A stretch of 64,000 nucleotides of DNA from Streptomyces sp. B1I3. GTDB lineage: Bacteria > Actinomycetota > Actinomycetes > Streptomycetales > Streptomycetaceae. Position numbers and translations under genes: made by a program. Below are positions 33,617 to 42,038 of the stretch, in pieces (the first letter of the stretch is position 1; every line of letters begins with the position of its first letter). The DNA lies in assembly GCF_030816615.1 (NCBI RefSeq), contig NZ_JAUSYD010000001.1:5106501-5170500 (forward strand), written 5' to 3'. Below the pieces are notes generated by a model. That model made no database searches, was not told the origin of the DNA, and saw only the letters and a list, made by a program, of their open reading frames with translations.

Positions 33617-36469
33617 GTGCCGCCGTACAACGCGCGCGGCGAGGAGAACAGGGCGAAGCGGCACCGAGCCGTGCTCGTCGGGGTCGAGCGCTACACGGGC
33701 AACCGGAACAGCCTCCCGGCCGTCGCCGCGAACCTGCGCCTGATGCGGGAAGCCCTGACCGCCGAAGGCACCGGGGTGCTGGCCCCGGACGACATCGTGG
33801 TCGTCGCGGGGGAGCGGGGCCCGACGGGGGACGCTCCGGGCGGGGTGGACCCGCTCCGCGTCCGGGCGGCGCTGAGCGCTGCCCGGGACGAGGTCACCGG
33901 GCTGCTGGTGGTCTACTTCGCCGGGCACGGCATCGTGCGTCCCGACGGCAGCGACCTCAACCTGATGTTCACCGACTCCCGCGTCTCCCGGGACCGGCAC
34001 CATCCCTTCGTGGACACGCTGTCCTGGCGCGACGACGTCATGCCCGAGCTGCGCAACGCCCGCGCGGACTGGGTGGTCGTCATCCTCGACTGCTGCTTCG
34101 CGGGCAACGCCCTCTCGGCCTTCGCCCCGGCGGCCGGGCAGAACTTCGCCCTGCTGACGGCCGCGGAACCGGGCGTGGAGATCCCGCCCGGCGACCCGGC
34201 CACCGGTACGGAGTTCACGGCCGCCCTGCACCGCCTGCTGACCGCCGGCACGCACGACCGTGAGCCGGCCACCTTCACCGGTGTCGTCGCCGGGATACGG
34301 GAGGAGATGGCACCGCTCAAGGCCATCGACGGGCACCCATGGATACCGGACGAGCTCCGGCACGGCGACGACGTGGTGCTCGCCCTCGCGCGGGACCGAG
34401 AGCTCATGCCCCCTCCGCCGGACCCGCACCCGAACCCCCTTCCGACGCACACGCCGACCCCGAACCCCACGCCGACCGCTACCCCGACCCCGGCCCCGAC
34501 GCACACCCGGACCCCCCTGCCCGCCCCGCAGCCGGCCCCCGGGCCGAAGCCCCCGGGCCGGAAGTGGCCCCCGGCTCCCGCCCGCGTACGCAGGTTGCTC
34601 CCCGCCCTGCCCCGCCGCCTGACCCGTACGACCGCCCTCGCCCTCGCGGGCGTGGTGGCCCTCGCCGGGGCCGGTGCCTGGTTCCTGCTGGCGCCCGGGT
34701 CCGGCGGGAAGTGCGCGCCGCCCCTGGAACTGCGCGTGCTCACCGACCCCGACATCCGGCCCACCGTGCAGAGGGCCGCCGACGCCTACCCGAACCAGCG
34801 ACGGCACGGCGGCCGCGACTGCCGGACCGTCAACCTCACCGTCTACGACGCCAAGGCCACCGATGCCGTGGCGGCCTTCCGGTCCTCCTCCCTCTGGCAG
34901 GAGCCCCCGGCCGCCTGCCCGGCACCCGGCGACTGCCCGCGGCCCCAGCGGGACGTCGGCGCCCAGCCCGACATCTGGATCCCCGCCGCCGGGAGTACGT
35001 GGCAGCGGGCGACGGACGAGGAGGAGGGCGGCGGCAGCGCCGCGGCCTCCGCCCCGGCCGGGGCCACCGGCACCGACGCGCACGGGGACGTGGGGGACAG
35101 CGCCGTGACGCTCGAACCGCTGGGCTCCGTCGCCTTCACGCCGATGGTTCTCGCCGTGCCGTACACCATGCCCCTCGCGCCGTCCCTGCAGACCGGAGCT
35201 CCCCTCGGCACGGTCATCTCCGCGCTGAGAGCCGCACAGAAGCAGCCGATCGCGATCCTGCGGCCCGACCCGGAGGGTACGGACGGAGCCCTGCTGTCGA
35301 CGCGTGCGCTCTACGCGTCCGCGGCCACCGGACCCGCCTCCGCCCTCGAACAGGACATGGCGCAGGAACTGCGGCCCATGCCCTCCACCGCGAGGGAACT
35401 GATGTGCGCGCTGGCCGACGGCTCCCGCAACAGCCTGGAGGACCGGGCCGCCGTGCTGGTCCCCGAGCAGACCCTGGCCCAGTTCAACCTGTCCGCGGGG
35501 AACGCGGCCCGCCCGTCCTGTGCGACCGAGAGCCTGGAGCGCCGCACCGCCCAGTACCCGTCCGACATACCCATGCTGGACCTGCCGTTCCTCCGGGTCA
35601 CCTGGGACGACGCCGACCGGGACGCCGTGGCGCGCAGGAACGCCGTGACGGACTTCCACGACTGGCTGGTCACGGACCCGGATGCCCAGAGGTTCTTCAC
35701 GGACGACGGCTTCCGGGGTGTCGACGGGAAGGGCCGTCCCGCTCCGCCGGCCGAGAACTCCCTGCTGCGGACCGGTGTGAACGAGTCGGCGGTGAAGGAG
35801 GAGATCCCGGCGACCGGAGCGGGCACCGGCACGATCACGCCCGCATCGCTGTACGACGTCCTGCGCCGCTACCGGTCCGCCCTCGGGCCCGGACGGGTGC
35901 TGTACCTCCTGGACAACTCGACATCGATGGCCGACAAACGGGTCTGGGACGGCCCCGGGCGGGCCAAGGAACTGGTGACACGTTCGATGAGCGCGCTCGG
36001 TACCAGGGACGAGTACGGCGTGTGGTCGATGGCCGTCGAGGAGGGGGCGAAGGCCACGGACGTCGTGCCCTTCGGGCGCCACACCCGCGCCGCCGCGTCC
36101 GGGGCCGCCGCCGCCGCGGCGACCGCCGACCACGACGCCCGCATCGCGGAGGCCCTGCACGACGCGTTCGCCACCCTGCGCGGCGGGAGCGCGGACGAGG
36201 AGCAGCCGCGGCTCCTGGTCCTGGTCACCGACGACGAGGACACCGCGGACATCGGGAAGAAGGAGCGCGACGCGCTGCTCGCCGAGGCGAGCGGCGCCCC
36301 GCTCGTACGGATCGTGTCGGTATCGCTGCAGAACGGCGGCTGCTCAGCCGGCCGGTTAGGCGAGCGGCTCGCCGGGACGAGCGGCGGGCGCTGCCTCGAC
36401 CCGGCCGACGACATCGCGACCGAGCTGGCCGCCGAGGTCGCCAAGGCCGGTACGGGGGACGCGGAATGA
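33617..36469 (+). CDS. Caspase - transmembrane - substrate-binding-like - vWA protein
   Basis: A 950-aa protein. Residues 15-260 are a C14 caspase-like peptidase with His104 in VVYFAGHG and Cys160 in VVILDCCFAG. A Pro/Thr-rich linker (about 263-320) and one membrane segment (LALAGVVALAGAGAWFLL, about 338-358) follow. Beyond it is a PstS/SBP_bac_11-like region (VLTDPDIRPTVQRAADAY, QPDIWIPAAGSTW, LGSVAFTPMVLAVPY). The last 200 residues are a vWA domain with MIDAS DNSTS (766-770) and VLVTDDEDTAD. The predicted topology puts the protease inside and the binding domains outside. GTG 33617; middle gene of the operon. Confidence 0.88.
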   Translation: MPPYNARGEENRAKRHRAVLVGVERYTGNRNSLPAVAANLRLMREALTAEGTGVLAPDDIVVVAGERGPTGDAPGGVDPLRVRAALSAARDEVTGLLVVYFAGHGIVRPDGSDLNLMFTDSRVSRDRHHPFVDTLSWRDDVMPELRNARADWVVVILDCCFAGNALSAFAPAAGQNFALLTAAEPGVEIPPGDPATGTEFTAALHRLLTAGTHDREPATFTGVVAGIREEMAPLKAIDGHPWIPDELRHGDDVVLALARDRELMPPPPDPHPNPLPTHTPTPNPTPTATPTPAPTHTRTPLPAPQPAPGPKPPGRKWPPAPARVRRLLPALPRRLTRTTALALAGVVALAGAGAWFLLAPGSGGKCAPPLELRVLTDPDIRPTVQRAADAYPNQRRHGGRDCRTVNLTVYDAKATDAVAAFRSSSLWQEPPAACPAPGDCPRPQRDVGAQPDIWIPAAGSTWQRATDEEEGGGSAAASAPAGATGTDAHGDVGDSAVTLEPLGSVAFTPMVLAVPYTMPLAPSLQTGAPLGTVISALRAAQKQPIAILRPDPEGTDGALLSTRALYASAATGPASALEQDMAQELRPMPSTARELMCALADGSRNSLEDRAAVLVPEQTLAQFNLSAGNAARPSCATESLERRTAQYPSDIPMLDLPFLRVTWDDADRDAVARRNAVTDFHDWLVTDPDAQRFFTDDGFRGVDGKGRPAPPAENSLLRTGVNESAVKEEIPATGAGTGTITPASLYDVLRRYRSALGPGRVLYLLDNSTSMADKRVWDGPGRAKELVTRSMSALGTRDEYGVWSMAVEEGAKATDVVPFGRHTRAAASGAAAAAATADHDARIAEALHDAFATLRGGSADEEQPRLLVLVTDDEDTADIGKKERDALLAEASGAPLVRIVSVSLQNGGCSAGRLGERLAGTSGGRCLDPADDIATELAAEVAKAGTGDAE

Positions 36470-37911
36470 CCCCCGCCGTCCGTGGTCCCGCCCGCCGCAC
36501 GGCCAGGGCCACCGTGGCCCTCGGCTGCCTGCTCACGCTCGTCTCGGCCGGCTGCACGGGCGGGCCCGACGGCACGTCCGGGCCGGACCCGCAGGACCAG
36601 GCGGCCGAGGGCCCCATCGTCGTCGCCAGCGGGCTGGACGTGACCGGCTCCGGAGGCGTGCGCCAACAGCTCATAGAGGAGTGGAACCGGCAGCACGCCG
36701 GGAAACCGGCCCAGCAGGCCAAGCTCGTGGAACTGCCCGGCGGCGCCGACCAGCAGCGCAGCCAGCTCCTCGGCGCCCTCCAGTCCGGCAGCGCCCACTA
36801 CGACGTGGTCAACCTCGACATCACCTGGATCCCCGAATTCGCCGAAGCCGGGCTCATCAGCCCGATGCCCGAGGCCGAGACGGACAGCGAGGCCGACAAC
36901 GACCTCGACTTCATGAAGCGCGTGCACGCGACGACCCTCTGGAACGGCCACTCCTACGCGCGCCCGTTCAACACGGACGTCGGTCTCCTCTACTACCGCC
37001 CCGACCTGCTGACGAAGGCCGGCATCCCCACGAGCCGCCGTCCCACGGCGGTATGGACGTGGGACGACCTGTACGCCTCCGTCAAGACGCTCGGGCTGAG
37101 CCCCGACCGCCCGGACGACCAGGCGGGCTGGACCACCCAGCTGAAACAGTACGAAGGGCTGACGGCCAACACCGTCGAGGCGTTCGAATCCGCGGGCGTC
37201 CAGATCGCCGACAACCAGGGGCGTTACAAGGCGACTGCCGGGCAGCTCAAGAAGGGACTCGACGAACTCCTCGACCGCACCGGCCGCGGCCGGGTCCGGC
37301 CCGCCGCGCTCAGCTCGGACGAGACGGCGTCGCTCACCGACTTCGCCGCAGGACGCGCCGTCTTCCTGCGGCACTGGCCCTACGGGTACGGGGCGATGCG
37401 GAATCTGCTGGAGCCGGACCAGTACACGGTGAACCGGCTGCCGGGGAAGTCCGTACTCGGAGGACAGAACCTCGCCGTCACCGCGGACTCCCCGCGCGGC
37501 GACGACGCACGCGAACTCATCACCTTCCTGACCTCGCAGCAGAGCGAGAGCTGCCTGTTCGACGCGGGCTTCGCCGCGACCCGCGCCTCCGTGTACAACC
37601 GCACCGCCGAGCCCTGCTGGCCCGGCGTGGCCGCCGCGCTCCGGCCGGCCGGCGACGCCCCGAAGGCGGCGGCCACCGGGGGCGAGGGGACCCCGAAGGA
37701 ACAGGGGGAGGCCGAGCGGGACGCGTACGCCCGGACGCTGAGCGCGGCTCTGAACGAGGCGGTACAGCGCCCGCGCACGCCCTACTACGGCGCCTTCACC
37801 CACGTACTGCAGTCGCATGTGCACGCCCTGCTGGCCACGGACTCGCCGGACAGCGGCAAGGCCGCCACCGATCTCGACGCCGAGCTGCGGGACGTGTTCG
37901 CGGGCAGGTGA
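36466..37911 (+). CDS. Extracellular solute-binding lipoprotein (sugar ABC type)
   Basis: A 481-aa lipoprotein: basic start, hydrophobic LGCLLTLVSAGC with lipidated Cys30, then a family-1 solute-binding fold (LIEEWNRQHAGKPAQQAKLVELPGGADQQRSQLLGALQSGSAHYDVVNLDITWIPEFAEAGLI, GLLYYRPDLLTKAGI, FAAGRAVFLRHWPYGYG). No permease or ATPase genes accompany it. Its ATG overlaps the stop of the caspase-vWA gene (ATGA), so it is part of that operon and probably a sensor rather than a transport component. Confidence 0.9.
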   Translation: MTPAVRGPARRTARATVALGCLLTLVSAGCTGGPDGTSGPDPQDQAAEGPIVVASGLDVTGSGGVRQQLIEEWNRQHAGKPAQQAKLVELPGGADQQRSQLLGALQSGSAHYDVVNLDITWIPEFAEAGLISPMPEAETDSEADNDLDFMKRVHATTLWNGHSYARPFNTDVGLLYYRPDLLTKAGIPTSRRPTAVWTWDDLYASVKTLGLSPDRPDDQAGWTTQLKQYEGLTANTVEAFESAGVQIADNQGRYKATAGQLKKGLDELLDRTGRGRVRPAALSSDETASLTDFAAGRAVFLRHWPYGYGAMRNLLEPDQYTVNRLPGKSVLGGQNLAVTADSPRGDDARELITFLTSQQSESCLFDAGFAATRASVYNRTAEPCWPGVAAALRPAGDAPKAAATGGEGTPKEQGEAERDAYARTLSAALNEAVQRPRTPYYGAFTHVLQSHVHALLATDSPDSGKAATDLDAELRDVFAGR

Positions 37912-37952
37912 GCCGGGCCCGCCCGGGCCGGATCAGCCCGCCCGCTCGGTGG

Positions 37953-38960
37953 TCAGGCCGCTCCGTGGCACTCCCGGTAGGTGCGCCCGGAACCGCACCA
38001 GCACCCCGCACTGCGTGCGGGTGGCCACGGGACGGCACGGCCGCGGGCCGCGAGCGTGGTGGCGTACTGGGGGAGCAGGTCCGGGTCGGAGGGGGAGGCG
38101 GCCTCCGACGCGGCGAACGCCTCGTACGAAGGGACCGTGCCCGTGACGAGGCCGAGATTCGGCGTGCCCGTGGCGTGCAGATCCCGCAACGCCGCCTCCA
38201 GCCGCGCCAGATGGTCCGCGTGGGAGTTGTACTCCTGTGCCAGCTCCGGATAGTTGGTGAGGAGCTCGCGCAGCTCGTCCTCGGGCCAGTGCAGGACCGC
38301 CACGGGGAACGGCCGGGACAACGCCGTGCGGTAGGTGCCCAGTTCGGCGCGGAGGCGGGTGATCTCGGCCCTCAGCTCGCCCGGGTCGGAGGAGCCCAGG
38401 GACCACAGCCGCTTCGGGTCGTGCAGCTCGTCGAGAGGGACGGCGGCCGTGTGCAGGGTGTCGGCGAGCTCGTCCCACGCGTCGTGGGAGACGCCCATCA
38501 GCCTGCGCACCCGGTGCCGCCCGGTCAGCAACGACTGGGTGGCGTAGGGGACTTCCTCCCCGGGGGTGATCAGCAGGGTCAGGGCGGTCGAGAAGAAGTC
38601 GTGGGCCGGCTCCAGCTCGTCGTGGGCCTCGAGGGTCTCCGCGGCGATCTCCCACGGGGCCGCCTCGGCGGGGCTCGCGGTGCGGATGCCGTCGATGATC
38701 GCGCGGGCCTCCGCCTCGTGGCCGTACTCCCAGAGATTGGCGGCCTTGAGCGCTTTCACCAGGTGCGGGTTCTCGATCTCCGTACCGGACGATCCGAGCA
38801 GCTCGTCGTAGAGGGTGGTGGCGCGGGCGCGCTCACCGGCGAGCTCCAGATGGGCCGCGGCCTGGAGGAACAGCGGCTCCTGGTCCTCGGGGTACCGCGC
38901 CGCGGTGCGCAGCAGGCGCTCGGCTTCGGTGATGTGGTCGGCAGGCGTGTCGGGGCGCAT
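37953..38960 (-). CDS. SEC-C zinc-motif protein with TPR-like helices
   Basis: A 335-aa protein. The N-terminal two thirds are helical repeats like TPRs (ITEAERLLRTAARYPEDQEPLFLQAAAHLELAGERARATTLYDELL and others). The C-terminus is a SEC-C zinc-binding motif, CWCGSGRTYRECHG, as at the end of SecA. Such proteins are common in actinomycetes; a link to secretion or translation quality control has been suggested but is not shown here. ATG 38960 was chosen where the helical domain begins; the longer frame upstream is Ala/Pro-rich and unlikely. Confidence 0.85.
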   Translation of the reverse strand: MRPDTPADHITEAERLLRTAARYPEDQEPLFLQAAAHLELAGERARATTLYDELLGSSGTEIENPHLVKALKAANLWEYGHEAEARAIIDGIRTASPAEAAPWEIAAETLEAHDELEPAHDFFSTALTLLITPGEEVPYATQSLLTGRHRVRRLMGVSHDAWDELADTLHTAAVPLDELHDPKRLWSLGSSDPGELRAEITRLRAELGTYRTALSRPFPVAVLHWPEDELRELLTNYPELAQEYNSHADHLARLEAALRDLHATGTPNLGLVTGTVPSYEAFAASEAASPSDPDLLPQYATTLAARGRAVPWPPARSAGCWCGSGRTYRECHGAA

Positions 38961-39297
38961 GAACCACACGGTACTGCGCCCCGGGGGCGAGGTGAGAGGG
39001 TGCGGTCGCAGGACCGGTGGAACGCTCGGCGCTCCCGCAGGAAGGGGACGCGGGAGGAGGACGCCCGCCGTGGCCGCCAGGGCCGTCCCCGCCGGGACGG
39101 GTACCGCTGCGTGCGCGCCGGACGGCGTGGTCGCCACCGCGAAGGTCACGGCGGCACCGGCCGAGGAGCCGGGGTGGCGGGCCGTGTCGCCGGCGCCGGA
39201 AGCGCCGGCCGCCCGCTCCGGCGGCACGGACTCGCCCGAGCCCGATCGTGTATAACGGCTGGAGGACATGAGAGGCACGACGCGCAGGGGAGGGCCG
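38961..39297. other. 337-bp intergenic region with a promoter near its right end
   Basis: This lies between the divergent SEC-C and DUF6412 genes. Most is GC-rich and featureless. A TATAAC hexamer at 39251-39256, 41 bp before the DUF6412 start, is a likely -10; the -35 is not clear. Confidence 0.45.
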
Positions 39298-39630
39298 ATG
39301 AACGACGACACGAACCGTGCACGCCGCGCCTTCGCCCGCCTGCTGCGGCCCGCCGCCTTCCTCGTCCTCTTCCTCACCGAGGTCCTGCTCGCCGAAGGCG
39401 GCAGCCTCTCCGCCGCCGTCGCGCTCGCCGCCACCGCGGCCGCCGGATCGGCGCTCCTCGTCTGCTCCGTCATCAGCGCCCGCTGCGCCGCCCCCGTGCC
39501 CCGCACGCGGGTGCGCACCGCGATGCGCGACCGGGAGGAACGCACCGCCTTCCTTCCGCAACGGGATCCCGACGCAAGGGGCCGTACCAGGCCCCGGGCC
39601 CCCGGGGCCGCCCTCCTGGCGGCCGCGTAG
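39298..39630 (+). CDS. DUF6412 membrane protein
   Basis: A 110-aa protein with two hydrophobic segments (FLVLFLTEVLLAE and AVALAATAAAGSALLVCSVIS) and a basic tail. The segment LLRPAAFLVLFLTEVLL and the position immediately upstream of a YidC paralogue are typical of DUF6412 in Streptomyces. ATG 39298 follows AGGGGAGGG. It may assist the insertase; this is inferred only from context. Confidence 0.75.
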   Translation: MNDDTNRARRAFARLLRPAAFLVLFLTEVLLAEGGSLSAAVALAATAAAGSALLVCSVISARCAAPVPRTRVRTAMRDREERTAFLPQRDPDARGRTRPRAPGAALLAAA

Positions 39631-39710
39631 GGGCATCGCTCCCCCCGCGCGGTCCGTCCTGCCGAGTTCCACTCCTCCCGGCACGACGAGACCCCCCGGA
39701 GGGCTCACCC

Positions 39711-40481
39711 ATGTCCGCTTTCATGTCCGCCTTCGCGAGCCTGGTCGGCTCGCTGGCCGATCTGCTCCAGCCCTTCTTCCAGAGTGCGTCGACCGCTGCC
39801 GCGATCGTCCTGTTCACCGCGCTCGTACGGCTCGCCGTCCACCCCTTGTCCCGGGCGGCGGCGCGCGGGCAGAAGGCCCGCACCAAGCTCCAGCCGCAGA
39901 TCGCCGCACTGCGCAAGAAGCACGCCAAGAACCCCGAACGCATGCAGAAGGCGCTCATGGAGCTGCACGCCGAGGAGAAGGTCTCACCCCTCTCCGGCTG
40001 CCTGCCGAGCCTGCTCCAGATGCCGGCGTTCTTCCTGCTCTACCACCTCTTCTCCAGCCAGAGGATCGGCGGCGGGGCGAACTCCCTGCTCGGCCACGAA
40101 CTCCTCGGCGCCCCGCTCGGCGAGCGGTGGCACCAGGCCCTCGCCCACGGCGGGCCGTTCGGGGGGCAGGGGCTGGTCTACCTGGCACTCTTCGTGATCG
40201 TCGCCGCCGTCGCCACCTTCAACTACGGACGCACCAAGCGCCAGATGGCCGCCAACCCCGTCACCCCGGCGACCGGCCCGGACGGGCAGCCGGTGCCCGG
40301 CATGGGGGCCATGACGAAGGTGATGCCGCTGATGTCCTTCCTCACCCTCTTCTCCGTGGCCTACGTGCCGCTCGCCGCCGCGCTCTACATCGTCACCAGC
40401 ACCACCTGGACCGCGATCGAGCGCGCCTACCTCTACCGGGACACCCCGGCCACGGACGCCGCACTCGCCCCGGCCGTGTGA
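39711..40481 (+). CDS. yidC: YidC/Oxa1-family membrane protein insertase
   Basis: A 256-aa insertase with about five membrane segments. It has the conserved ALVRLAVHPLSRAAARGQKARTKLQPQIAALRKKHAKNPERMQKALMELHAEEKVSPLSGCLPSLLQMPAFFLLYHLF block, which includes the hydrophilic-groove arginine, and a last pair of segments (VMPLMSFLTLFSVAYVPLAAALYIVTST). It lacks the large periplasmic domain of Gram-negative YidC. GGAGGG lies 7 bp before ATG 39711. It is probably a second YidC-like copy, not the rnpA-linked one, since no jag or rnpA is nearby. Confidence 0.94.
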   Translation: MSAFMSAFASLVGSLADLLQPFFQSASTAAAIVLFTALVRLAVHPLSRAAARGQKARTKLQPQIAALRKKHAKNPERMQKALMELHAEEKVSPLSGCLPSLLQMPAFFLLYHLFSSQRIGGGANSLLGHELLGAPLGERWHQALAHGGPFGGQGLVYLALFVIVAAVATFNYGRTKRQMAANPVTPATGPDGQPVPGMGAMTKVMPLMSFLTLFSVAYVPLAAALYIVTSTTWTAIERAYLYRDTPATDAALAPAV

Positions 40482-40606
40482 GGGCCGTCGGTCCAGTGTG
40501 TGAACAGGGTCTTGCGGAGTGATCCGACGTCTTGGAGGATCGACCAAGCCTTTCGCTGGCCGCAACCCACCGACGGGCTGGATCTCGACCAAGGGGAGAT
40601 GGACCG

Positions 40607-41467
40607 TTGAAGCTGCTTCGAGTGGGTACGGCGGGCGCGGAGCGCCCCGCACTGCTGGACCGGAACGGGACCCTGCGTGACCTTTCGGGCCTTGTCGCCG
40701 ACGTCGACGGTGAACTGCTCGCCGACGCCTCGGCACTGGCCCGCGTACGGGAGGCGGCGCAGACACCCGACGTACTCCCGCCGATCGACCCGGCCGGGCT
40801 GCGCATCGGCCCGCCGGTCGGCCGGATCGGCAAGATCGTGTGCATCGGGCTGAACTACCACGACCACGCGGCCGAGACCGGCGCCGCGATCCCCCAGGAG
40901 CCGATCCTCTTCTTCAAGGCGCCGGACACCGTCGTGGGACCCGAGGACACCGTGCTCGTGCCGCGCGGCAGCCGCAAGACCGACTGGGAGGTCGAGCTCG
41001 CCGTCGTCATCGGCCGCACGGCCCGCTACCTGGACTCCGCGGAGGAGGCGCTCGGACACGTCGCGGGATACGCGACGGCGCACGACGTCTCGGAGCGGGA
41101 GTTCCAGATCGAGCGTGGCGGCACCTGGGACAAGGGCAAGAACTGCGAGACGTTCAACCCCCTGGGGCCCTGGCTGGTCACCGCCGACGAGGTCCCGGAC
41201 CCGCAGGCGCTGCCGCTCAGGCTGTGGGTCAACGGGGAGCTGAAGCAGGACGGCACGACGGCCGACCAGATCTTCCCCGTGGGCGAGGTCGTGCGCTACC
41301 TCAGCCACTTCATGACGCTGTACCCGGGCGACGTGATCAACACCGGGACGCCCGCCGGTGTGGCCATGGGCCGCCCCGAACCGAAGCCCTACCTGCGGGC
41401 CGGGGACGTGGTGGAGCTGGAGGTCGAGGGCCTCGGACGCCAGCGCCAGCAGCTCAAGGACGCGTAA
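40607..41467 (+). CDS. Fumarylacetoacetate hydrolase-family protein
   Basis: A 286-aa FAH-fold enzyme. TTG 40607 (AAGGGGAG upstream) gives the usual MKLLRVGTAGAERPALLD start. The catalytic domain shows KIVCIGLNYHDHAAE, PILFFKAPDTVVGP, WEVELAVVIGR (metal glutamates) and IINTGTPAGVAMG-like NTGTPAGVAMGR. Members hydrolyse or decarboxylate C-C bonds of acylpyruvates or oxo-hydroxy acids, including 2-keto-3-deoxy sugar acids. Substrate unknown. It ends at a strong bidirectional terminator. Confidence 0.93.
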   Translation: MKLLRVGTAGAERPALLDRNGTLRDLSGLVADVDGELLADASALARVREAAQTPDVLPPIDPAGLRIGPPVGRIGKIVCIGLNYHDHAAETGAAIPQEPILFFKAPDTVVGPEDTVLVPRGSRKTDWEVELAVVIGRTARYLDSAEEALGHVAGYATAHDVSEREFQIERGGTWDKGKNCETFNPLGPWLVTADEVPDPQALPLRLWVNGELKQDGTTADQIFPVGEVVRYLSHFMTLYPGDVINTGTPAGVAMGRPEPKPYLRAGDVVELEVEGLGRQRQQLKDA

Positions 41468-41504
41468 GGCCCGCGGTCCGGACGGGGCGGGGGCCCGCGG
41501 GAAA

Positions 41505-41550
41505 GGCCGGAGGGGGTGGAGCCGCGCGTGCGGCTCCACCCCCTCCGGCC
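41505..41550. terminator. 21-bp perfect bidirectional hairpin
   Basis: 41505-41525 pairs exactly with 41530-41550, 4-nt loop, between the convergent FAH and HbpS-like genes. Confidence 0.9.
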
Positions 41551-41558
41551 GGGTCCGG

Positions 41559-42038
41559 TCAGGCGGTGCGGCGGGTGGCGAACTGCTCCAGCGCCTCCAC
41601 GACCAGCGCGTGGTCCTCGGCCTGCGGCAGACCGGACACCGTGACCGAGCCGATCACGCCGGCACCCTCCACCGCGATCGGGAACGAGCCGCCGTGCGCG
41701 GCGTACGTGTCCGGGTCCAGCCGCGAGGACTCCTCGAAGGTCGTGCCCTTCGCCCGGAACCGTGTGCCCACCAGGTAGGAGCTCTCGCCGTAGCGCTCCA
41801 CCACCCTGCGCTTGCGGTCGATCCAGGCGTCGTTGTCCGCGCTCGAACCCGGCAGCGCGGCGTGGAACAGCTGCTGGGCACCCCGCCGGATGTCGATCGC
41901 GACCGGGGCGTGCCGGTCACGGGCCAGCGCGACCAGCAGGCCGCCCAGCGCGTAGGCGTCGTCGTAGCCGAAGTGCGGCAGCGTCAGGCGCCGCTCCTGG
42001 GCGATCAGCTCGGAGATGGTCGGAGCGCTGGGATTCAT
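41559..42038 (-). CDS. Heme-degrading/HbpS-like (UPF0303, GlcG-related) protein
   Basis: A 159-aa protein of the UPF0303/HbpS-like group: LTLPHFGYDDAYALGGLLVALA, PVAIDIRRGAQQLFHAALPGSSADNDAWIDRKRRVVERYG, and the GGSFPIAVEGAGVIGSVTVSGLPQAEDHALVVEAL block shared with GlcG/HbpS. Reference proteins bind haem or cobalamin, but many members have unknown function. Its ATG overlaps the stop of the Gfo/Idh gene by 4 bp, making a coupled two-gene operon. Confidence 0.88.
   Translation of the reverse strand: MNPSAPTISELIAQERRLTLPHFGYDDAYALGGLLVALARDRHAPVAIDIRRGAQQLFHAALPGSSADNDAWIDRKRRVVERYGESSYLVGTRFRAKGTTFEESSRLDPDTYAAHGGSFPIAVEGAGVIGSVTVSGLPQAEDHALVVEALEQFATRRTA

Noticed and set aside
33608..36160. 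850-codon minus-strand open frame opposite the caspase-vWA gene
   Set aside because: Low-complexity Gly/Arg composition with no motif; it is the antisense shadow of a gene with intact caspase and vWA motifs.
38961..39268. Minus-strand extension upstream of the SEC-C gene beginning MSSSRYTRSG
   Set aside because: Ala/Pro-rich without domain character, and it overlaps the divergent DUF6412 promoter. ATG 38960 marks the start of the helical domain.
36681..40481. 1266-codon plus-strand open frame covering the solute-binding protein and reaching YidC
   Set aside because: Only the last 256 codons (from ATG 39711) encode YidC. The rest is out of frame with the solute-binding lipoprotein and is Arg/Gly/Pro-rich shadow sequence.
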